In this document: piece after piece, positions 5,516-10,450 of the stretch
Layout: each line of letters begins with the position of its first letter
How positions within the stretch are numbered: the stretch's first letter is position 1
Assembly (NCBI GenBank): GCA_025960445.1
Contig: JAICIT010000045.1
Location: 1-10,450 of the forward strand
DNA length: 10,450 nt
DNA from: Bradyrhizobium sp.
GTDB lineage: Bacteria; Pseudomonadota; Alphaproteobacteria; Rhizobiales; Xanthobacteraceae
Direction of reading: 5' to 3'
Made by a program: the position numbers and the translations under genes
Notes under the pieces: model-generated
Seen by the model: the letters and a program-made list of their open reading frames with translations, nothing else
What the model was told of the DNA's origin: nothing
Database searches by the model: none

Positions 5516-7624
5516 ATGCCTGATCTCCTTCTTGAACTTTTCTCGGAAGAAATTCCGGCGCGGATGCAGGCAAAGGCAGCCGACGATCTGCGCCGCATGG
5601 TCACGGACAGACTGGTCGCCGAAGGCCTCGTGTATGAAGGCGCAAAGGCTTTTGCGACCCCGCGGAGGTTGGCGCTCACCGTGCACGGCATTCCGGCACG
5701 CCAGCCCGACCTGAAGGAAGAGCGCAAAGGACCCCGTGTCGGTGGACCTGCTGCGGCGATCGCGGGGTTTCTCAAGGCCACCGGACTTGCTTCGCTTGAT
5801 CAAGCCACGATCCAGCGCGATCCCAAGAAGGGCGATTTCTACGTGGCGCTGATCGAAAAGCCCGGTCGCGGCACGCTCGACGTGCTCGCCGACATCCTCC
5901 CGGTCATCATCCGGACCTTCCCCTGGCCGAAGTCGATGCGTTGGGGCGAGCGCTCGGCAAGGCCGGGCGCGCTGCAATGGGTGCGTCCGCTGCACGCGAT
6001 CGTCGCCAGTTTCGGCTTGGAGACCGAGCAGCCTGATATCGTCAATTTCGCGGTCGATGGCATCGCCGCCGGCCAAACCACCTTCGGCCATCGCTTTATG
6101 GCGCCGGTGCCGATTTCGGTACGCCGCTTCGAGGATTATGAAGCGAAGCTGCTGGACGCGAAGGTCGTGCTCGACGCCGAACGCCGCAAGGACGCCATCC
6201 TGACCGATGCAAGGCAGTTGGCATTCGCGCAGGGCTACGATCTGGTCGAGGATCCCGGATTGCTTGATGAGGTCGCAGGTCTGGTCGAATGGCCTGTGGT
6301 CGCGATGGGCTCGTTCGAGCAGGATTTCCTATCGATTCCGCCTGAGGTAATCCGCGCAACTATACGAAATAACATGAAGTGTTTTGTTGTCAGCGAATCC
6401 AATACCGCCAAACTTACGAACAAATTCATCCTCACCGCCAACATCGAGGCGTCCGATGGCGGCAAGGCGATCGTCGCCGGCAATGAGCGCGTGATCCGCG
6501 CGCGGTTGTCCGACGCGAAGTTCTTCTATGAAAGCGACCTGAAGCTAAAACTCGAAGACCGGTTGCCGAAATTCGACAACATCGTTTTTCACGAGAAGCT
6601 CGGCACGCAAGCCGAACGCATCAGACGGATCGAGCGACTGGCCGCGGAAATCGCGCCGCTGGTCGGCGCCGATGTCGAAAAAGCCAAGCGCGCGGCGCAT
6701 CTGGCGAAAGCCGATTTGCTCACCGATGTCGTAGGCGAATTCCCGGAGCTGCAAGGCTTGATGGGAAAATACTACGCGCTGGCGCAGGGTGAGGATGCCT
6801 CCGTCGGCGCCGCCAGCGAAGAGCATTACAAGCCGCAAGGGCCGACGGATCGCGTGCCGAGCGACCCGGTGTCGGTTGCGGTGGCACTTGCCGACAAGAT
6901 CGACACGTTAGTGGGCTTCTGGGCCATCGATGAAAAGCCGACGGGATCAAAGGATCCCTATGCGCTACGCAGGGCGGCGTTGGGCGTCATCAGGCTGATC
7001 GTTGAAAACAAAATTCGGCTCAATTTAATACCCTTGGTCGCCAGACACATAGCGACGTTTGTTAACGCACAGGCATCAACGGATATCGATCGGAAATGCA
7101 TCGACCTTCTCGCCTTCTTCGCCGATCGGTTGAAGGTTCAGCTTCGAGAGCAGGGCGCGCGCTACGATCTGGTCGACGCCGTGTTCGCGCTGGAAAGCCA
7201 GGATGATCTTTTGACGGTGGTCCGCCGCGTCGAGGCGCTTGGCAGATTTCTTGATACTGATGACGGCAAGAACCTTCTCGCGGGCACCAAGCGCGCTGCG
7301 AACATCCTGCGTATCGAGGAGAAAAAGGACGGGAAGGCCTATGACGGCATGCCGGATGTTTCGCTCTACAGGCTTGTTGAGGAGAAGGCGCTGGCGAAGG
7401 CCATAGGTCAGGTGAAGGCGGAAGCGAGCACCGCTCTCGCTAAAGAAGATTTCGCCGGAGGGATGAGCGCAATCGCGAAATTGCGGCCGGTCGTGGATGC
7501 GTTCTTCGATAGGGTCAAGGTCAACGATGACGATTCAAAAGTACGCGAGAATCGCCTGAAACTGCTCAATGAAATCCGCGACGCCACGCGGGCGGTTGCC
7601 GATTTTTCCAAGATACAAGACTAA
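5516..7624 (+). CDS. glyS: Glycyl-tRNA synthetase beta subunit
   Basis: GlyS is the large tRNA-recognising subunit of the tetrameric glycyl-tRNA synthetase. The 702 residues match the usual length of about 690-700. It starts with the family hallmark [18 protein letters not shown] and [10 protein letters not shown] (about 45-54). The middle part carries [16 protein letters not shown] (about 409-424), [20 protein letters not shown] (about 459-478) and [16 protein letters not shown]. The C-terminal anticodon-binding (DALR-like) region includes [16 protein letters not shown] near 585-600. The frame is intact throughout. ATG 5516 directly follows a TGA and has only a weak GAGAG upstream, so translation may depend on ribosomes arriving from glyQ. 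Two stretches (about 6360-6425 and 7005-7085) are richer in A/T than the rest but remain in frame and family-like. It ends in tandem stops, TAATAA. Confidence 0.97.
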   Translation: MPDLLLELFSEEIPARMQAKAADDLRRMVTDRLVAEGLVYEGAKAFATPRRLALTVHGIPARQPDLKEERKGPRVGGPAAAIAGFLKATGLASLDQATIQRDPKKGDFYVALIEKPGRGTLDVLADILPVIIRTFPWPKSMRWGERSARPGALQWVRPLHAIVASFGLETEQPDIVNFAVDGIAAGQTTFGHRFMAPVPISVRRFEDYEAKLLDAKVVLDAERRKDAILTDARQLAFAQGYDLVEDPGLLDEVAGLVEWPVVAMGSFEQDFLSIPPEVIRATIRNNMKCFVVSESNTAKLTNKFILTANIEASDGGKAIVAGNERVIRARLSDAKFFYESDLKLKLEDRLPKFDNIVFHEKLGTQAERIRRIERLAAEIAPLVGADVEKAKRAAHLAKADLLTDVVGEFPELQGLMGKYYALAQGEDASVGAASEEHYKPQGPTDRVPSDPVSVAVALADKIDTLVGFWAIDEKPTGSKDPYALRRAALGVIRLIVENKIRLNLIPLVARHIATFVNAQASTDIDRKCIDLLAFFADRLKVQLREQGARYDLVDAVFALESQDDLLTVVRRVEALGRFLDTDDGKNLLAGTKRAANILRIEEKKDGKAYDGMPDVSLYRLVEEKALAKAIGQVKAEASTALAKEDFAGGMSAIAKLRPVVDAFFDRVKVNDDDSKVRENRLKLLNEIRDATRAVADFSKIQD

Positions 7625-7662
7625 TAAGCTAATAAGTTAGAACAGTAACAGGCGTAAGCGAA

Positions 7663-7692
7663 GCCCCGCCCAGCGGGGAGACTGGGCGAGGC
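7663..7692. repeat. GC-rich hairpin after glyS with an alternative fold
   Basis: GCC-C-CGCCCAG (7663-7673) pairs with CTGGGCG-A-GGC (7682-7692): ten pairs with one C/A mismatch and loop CGGGGAGA. The same bases can fold differently as CCCCGC (7664-7669) with GCGGGG (7673-7678). The two folds exclude each other. It lies between the convergent glyS and DUF1236 genes and probably acts as a structural end for one or both messages, although no T run follows. Confidence 0.5.
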
Positions 7693-7734
7693 CTGATGTC
7701 CGGACGCTTGCTACTCCGGACAGTTCGCTCAGGC
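7691..7734. repeat. Second hairpin, extended inverted repeat
   Basis: GCCTGA (7691-7696) pairs with TCAGGC (7729-7734), and TGTCCGGA (7697-7704) with TCCGGACA (7715-7722). A 10-base loop closes it and an unpaired GTTCGC (7723-7728) lies on one side. All 14 pairs are perfect. It shares bases 7691-7692 with the hairpin before it. Its end is 12 bases from the DUF1236 stop, so it could end that minus-strand transcript or the glyS transcript. Confidence 0.55.
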
Positions 7735-7745
7735 GGGAGTTGTAC

Positions 7746-8099
7746 TCACTCGACCACCTGAACGATTCGACGCGAACGAGGTTCGACCAACACGGTACGG
7801 CCGTTCACAACGGTGTAGCGATATGGCGTGATGCCAAATGTCTGCGGCACGTCGTAATACGTCACTCCGACTTCGGGCAGCACGCTTCCGACGGTTATGC
7901 GTTCGGATACCGTGTAGTTCGGTACGCGCTCGCGAACGATATATTCGCGGAATGCCGGCCGTTGAGCGATTGCGATTCCCTCAGCGTCACTGATCGGACC
8001 GCCGCGAACCACTCCCGTTGTGACGTCCTGCGCGTGCGCTGTTATCGGCGCGCCGATCGCGGCGGCGATTGCTGCAACGGCAAGTATATTGTTACGCAT
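7746..8099 (-). CDS. Secreted DUF1236 family protein
   Basis: A 117-residue exported protein. Residues 1-23 form a clear signal peptide: basic MRNN, hydrophobic ILAVAAIAAAIGAPIT, and the cleavage site AHA before QD. The mature part of about 94 residues has the DUF1236 pattern. FREYIVRERVPNYTVSERIT is followed by VGSVLPEVGVTYYDVPQTFG and the closing YRYTVVNGRTVLVEPRSRRI. DUF1236 proteins are small periplasmic proteins common and often multicopy in Bradyrhizobium and relatives; their function is unknown. Only one DUF1236 unit is present. The ATG has GAGGAGCAGGA just upstream. It diverges from the DUF3096 gene, with a candidate sigma-EcfG promoter 60-84 bases upstream of its start, which hints at a role in stress; that link is inference. 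Confidence 0.88.
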   Translation of the reverse strand: MRNNILAVAAIAAAIGAPITAHAQDVTTGVVRGGPISDAEGIAIAQRPAFREYIVRERVPNYTVSERITVGSVLPEVGVTYYDVPQTFGITPYRYTVVNGRTVLVEPRSRRIVQVVE

Positions 8100-8158
8100 G
8101 TTTCCTGCTCCTCAACGATGGATGCGCCGTCGCTGCACGACGGCGTGCGTGACCAGCC

Positions 8159-8183
8159 AATGCATCCCGCCGAGCATCGTTCC
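8159..8183 (-). promoter_or_regulatory. Possible sigma-EcfG (general stress) promoter for the DUF1236 gene
   Basis: On the minus strand GGAAC (8183-8179) is followed after 16 bases by CATT (8162-8159), one base off the CGTT of the GGAAC-N16/17-CGTT consensus recalled for alphaproteobacterial sigma-EcfG. It lies about 60 bases upstream of the DUF1236 start codon. Confidence 0.35.
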
Positions 8184-8235
8184 CGGAAGAGCCTAGCCTC
8201 ATACGTGGCAATTTTCGGCATTTTTTATGTGCGTC

Positions 8236-8260
8236 GGAACCCCGTGCAACCCCACGCGTC
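8236..8260 (+). promoter_or_regulatory. Candidate sigma-EcfG (general stress) promoter for the DUF3096 gene
   Basis: GGAAC (8236-8240), 16 bases, then CGTC (8257-8260), against the consensus GGAAC-N16/17-CGTT: one mismatch in nine positions. Transcription would begin near 8267, leaving a leader of about 70 bases before the ATG at 8340. Confidence 0.45.
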
Positions 8261-8339
8261 TCCTATCGTGCTAACGGCGGGGACGATAAAATGTCAGTCG
8301 CGATTCGATTTCCCACAAACCTCGTTCCGGAGAAATTTC

Positions 8340-8495
8340 ATGACCATCACGACTGCCCACGTCCCAGCGATTGTGGCGCTCATCGCAGGCATTCTCGTTT
8401 TGATCATGCCGCGGCTGCTCAATTGGGTGGTTGCGATCTATCTGATCTGCGTCGGATTGATCGGACTGGGACTTCTCAAATGGCTTCACTTGTAG
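8340..8495 (+). CDS. DUF3096 family small membrane protein
   Basis: A 51-residue protein, MTITTAHVPAIVALIAGILV and onward, with two hydrophobic helices at about residues 8-23 and 29-47. They are joined by the short basic turn MPRLLN, and the end is KWLHL. This is the layout of DUF3096, tiny two-helix inner-membrane proteins widespread in proteobacteria, with no assigned function. The conserved core LIAGILVLIMPRLLNWVVAI is present. The frame extends far upstream without a stop, but ATG 8340 is the start: GGAG (8329-8332) lies seven bases before it and the family begins here. A sigma-EcfG-like promoter lies about 100 bases upstream, suggesting stress induction alongside the divergent DUF1236 gene. 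ppdK follows 89 bases later on the same strand. Confidence 0.85.
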   Translation: MTITTAHVPAIVALIAGILVLIMPRLLNWVVAIYLICVGLIGLGLLKWLHL

Positions 8496-8584
8496 CGTTT
8501 CGAAGCGGCCTGCGGCTTGCGCGGAACCCGCCAAAGTGGTGTAAGGCGCGCAACTTCCCTTCATCTTGCGGGTGATTTGCAGTC

Positions 8585-10450
8585 ATGGCCAAAGCCGTAG
8601 CAAAGACCAAGAAAATTCCAGCAAAATCAAAGGCCTCCACACCAAACCAGTCAAAAGTGGCTTCCTCGACCTCTGCCCGCAAGGCGCTCAAGAAAAGTAC
8701 CGCCAAGCCAGCGCCGAAGCCGGCCAGCAAACCCGTGGCGGAAAAGTCCGCTGCGAAATCCGGCAAATGGGTCTTCACCTTTGGCGATGGCAAGGCCGAA
8801 GGCAAAGCGGAGATGCGCGATTTACTCGGTGGCAAGGGCGCCAATCTCGCCGAGATGGCAAATCTGGGTTTGCCGGTGCCGCCGGGCTTCACGATTCCGA
8901 CCTCGGTCTGCACGTATTTTTATGCGCATGACAAATCGTATCCAAAGGAATTGAAGGCGCAGGTCGAAAAGGCGCTGGATCATGTCGGCAGGCTGACCGG
9001 CAAAGCATTCGGAGATTCGAAAAATCCGCTGCTGGTGTCGGTGCGCTCCGGCGGCCGCGCCTCGATGCCCGGAATGATGGACACTGTCCTCAACCTCGGC
9101 CTCAACGACGTCACAGTGGAAGCGCTTGCGGAGATGTCGGGCGACCGTCGTTTTGCCTATGACAGTTATCGACGCTTCATCACGATGTATTCAGACGTGG
9201 TGCTCGGCTTCGAGCATTCGCATTTCGAGGACATCCTGGATACGTTCAAGGACAGCCAGGGATATACGCTCGACACCGACCTGACCGGCGACGACTGGGT
9301 AGATCTGGTCGGACGTTACAAGGACGCGGTGGCGCGCGAAACCGGCAGGGACTTCCCGCAGGATCCGCATGATCAGTTGTGGGGAGCAATTGGTGCGGTA
9401 TTTTCGTCGTGGATGAATTCGCGCGCGGTGACGTACCGCCGGCTGCATGACATTCCGGAGTCATGGGGCACCGCGGTCAACATCCAGGCGATGGTGTTCG
9501 GCAATATGGGCGAGACCTCGGCGACGGGGGTTGCCTTCACCCGCAATCCATCGACCGGCGAAAGCCGGCTATACGGCGAATTCCTCATCAACGCGCAAGG
9601 CGAAGACGTTGTGGCGGGCATTCGCACTCCGCAGGACATCACTGAACATGCGCGCAAGGAATCCGGCTCCGACAAGCCTTCCATGGAAACGGCGATGCCG
9701 GAGGCGTTCCAGGAATTGACGCGCATCTACACTCTGCTTGAGAAGCATTATCGCGACATGCAGGACATGGAGTTCACGGTCGAGCAGGGGAAGCTCTGGA
9801 TGCTGCAGACCCGCAGCGGAAAGCGGACCGCCAAGGCAGCGTTGCGGATCGCCGTCGAACTCGCGACTGAAGGTCTTATCTCCAAGAAGGATGCGGTGAT
9901 GCGGATCGACCCTGCATCGCTCGATCAATTGCTGCATCCCACGATTGATCCATCCGCCAAGCGCGATGTCATCGCAACAGGCTTGCCGGCCTCTCCCGGC
10001 GCCGCATCGGGAGAAATCGTGTTCTCCTCTGACGAGGCCGCCAAGCTGCAGACGGATGGGCGCAAGGTCATCCTGGTCCGTATCGAGACCAGCCCCGAAG
10101 ACATTCACGGCATGCACGCCGCCGAAGGCATCCTCACCACCCGCGGAGGCATGACTTCGCATGCCGCCGTGGTCGCGCGCGGCATGGGCAAGCCCTGTGT
10201 CTCCGGCTGCGGCAGCATCCGGGTCGACTACGGCCGGGGCACCATGAGCATCGGGTCTCGCACCTTCAAGACCGGAGACGTCATCACCATCGACGGCTCG
10301 CTCGGCCAAGTGCTGGCTGGACGGATGCCGATGATCGAACCGAAATTGTCGGGCGAATTCGGCACGTTGATGGGATGGGCTGATTCGGTCCGCAAACTCG
10401 GCGTTCGCGTCAACGCGGATACGCCGGATGATGCACGCACCGCGATCAAA
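8585..10450 (+). CDS. ppdK: Pyruvate, phosphate dikinase, N-terminal 622 residues (3' end cut by window)
   Basis: PPDK reversibly turns pyruvate, ATP and phosphate into phosphoenolpyruvate, AMP and diphosphate, linking glycolysis and gluconeogenesis in the cytosol. The nucleotide-binding domain carries GGKGANLAEM (82-91, Lys84), SVRSGGRASMPGMMDTVLNL (152-171, Arg154) and QDMEFTVEQGKLWMLQTR (393-410; Asp394, Glu396, Gln408). These match K22, R92, D321, E323 and Q335 of the Clostridium symbiosum enzyme. The phospho-histidine domain follows, with TTRGGMTSHAAVVARGMG (518-535) and the swivelling His526. The C-terminal PEP/pyruvate barrel is only begun. Ahead of the usual start (KWVFTFGDG, residue 61) is a head of about 58 residues made almost wholly of Lys, Ala, Ser and Pro. 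ATG 8585 has only a weak ribosome site. Usual length is 870-900, so about a third lies beyond the window. Confidence 0.97.
   Translation, partial: MAKAVAKTKKIPAKSKASTPNQSKVASSTSARKALKKSTAKPAPKPASKPVAEKSAAKSGKWVFTFGDGKAEGKAEMRDLLGGKGANLAEMANLGLPVPPGFTIPTSVCTYFYAHDKSYPKELKAQVEKALDHVGRLTGKAFGDSKNPLLVSVRSGGRASMPGMMDTVLNLGLNDVTVEALAEMSGDRRFAYDSYRRFITMYSDVVLGFEHSHFEDILDTFKDSQGYTLDTDLTGDDWVDLVGRYKDAVARETGRDFPQDPHDQLWGAIGAVFSSWMNSRAVTYRRLHDIPESWGTAVNIQAMVFGNMGETSATGVAFTRNPSTGESRLYGEFLINAQGEDVVAGIRTPQDITEHARKESGSDKPSMETAMPEAFQELTRIYTLLEKHYRDMQDMEFTVEQGKLWMLQTRSGKRTAKAALRIAVELATEGLISKKDAVMRIDPASLDQLLHPTIDPSAKRDVIATGLPASPGAASGEIVFSSDEAAKLQTDGRKVILVRIETSPEDIHGMHAAEGILTTRGGMTSHAAVVARGMGKPCVSGCGSIRVDYGRGTMSIGSRTFKTGDVITIDGSLGQVLAGRMPMIEPKLSGEFGTLMGWADSVRKLGVRVNADTPDDARTAIK

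Noticed and set aside
5321..6091. 256-codon minus-strand frame over the glyQ end and glyS start
   Set aside because: Shadow of the glyS coding frame; no motif or ribosome site.
6360..7085. AT-richer patches within glyS as a sign of transfer or recombination
   Set aside because: The reading frame and family-typical protein sequence continue across them, and short composition dips are common; not enough for a claim.
9569..10309. 246-codon minus-strand frame inside ppdK
   Set aside because: Shadow of ppdK, whose catalytic motifs lie in the plus-strand frame throughout this stretch.

Overview
This window is a stretch of core chromosome from an alphaproteobacterium, most probably of the Bradyrhizobium / Rhodopseudomonas / Afipia group. 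The basis for that is inference from recalled protein likeness: polyprenyl synthetase, DUF2007, a COG4123 methyltransferase, an S49 peptidase, glyQ-glyS, DUF1236, DUF3096 and a pyruvate phosphate dikinase with a Lys/Ala-rich head all look like that group. Moderately high GC, frequent GTG/TTG starts and sites resembling the alphaproteobacterial sigma-EcfG promoter agree. No mobile element, CRISPR array, rRNA or tRNA was seen.

Layout. Positions 1-489 hold the 3' part of ispE (isoprenoid precursor synthesis, MEP pathway). It converges on a long-chain polyprenyl diphosphate synthase gene on the minus strand (513-1523), which makes the side chain of ubiquinone, so both genes serve isoprenoid/quinone supply. 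Diverging from it is a coupled pair, a 75-residue DUF2007 protein and a TrmN6-like adenine methyltransferase that overlap by 8 bases. A 247-base gap follows, holding a possible 32-residue membrane microprotein gene on the minus strand. Next come an S49 (SppA/SohB-like) serine peptidase and a 70-residue membrane-anchored hypothetical protein.

A 370-base non-coding stretch (4094-4463) then contains a long hairpin and, close to glyQ, a terminator-like hairpin nested in a second perfect inverted repeat. glyQ and glyS (4464-7624) encode the two subunits of the tetrameric bacterial glycyl-tRNA synthetase. The 104 bases between them are exactly bridged by a 35-codon reading frame with a strong hairpin inside it.

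After glyS two adjoining GC-rich hairpins (7663-7734) lie between convergent genes. A secreted DUF1236 protein (minus) and a two-helix DUF3096 membrane protein (plus) diverge from a 240-base region with candidate sigma-EcfG promoters on both strands, suggesting general stress response control. The window ends inside ppdK (pyruvate, phosphate dikinase), which has an unusual basic, low-complexity N-terminal head of about 58 residues.

The protein-coding genes are ordinary housekeeping and conserved hypothetical genes. The less expected signals are the RNA-structure candidates around glyQS, the two possible very small genes, the paired stress promoters and the ppdK head. No clear new multi-gene system is visible.
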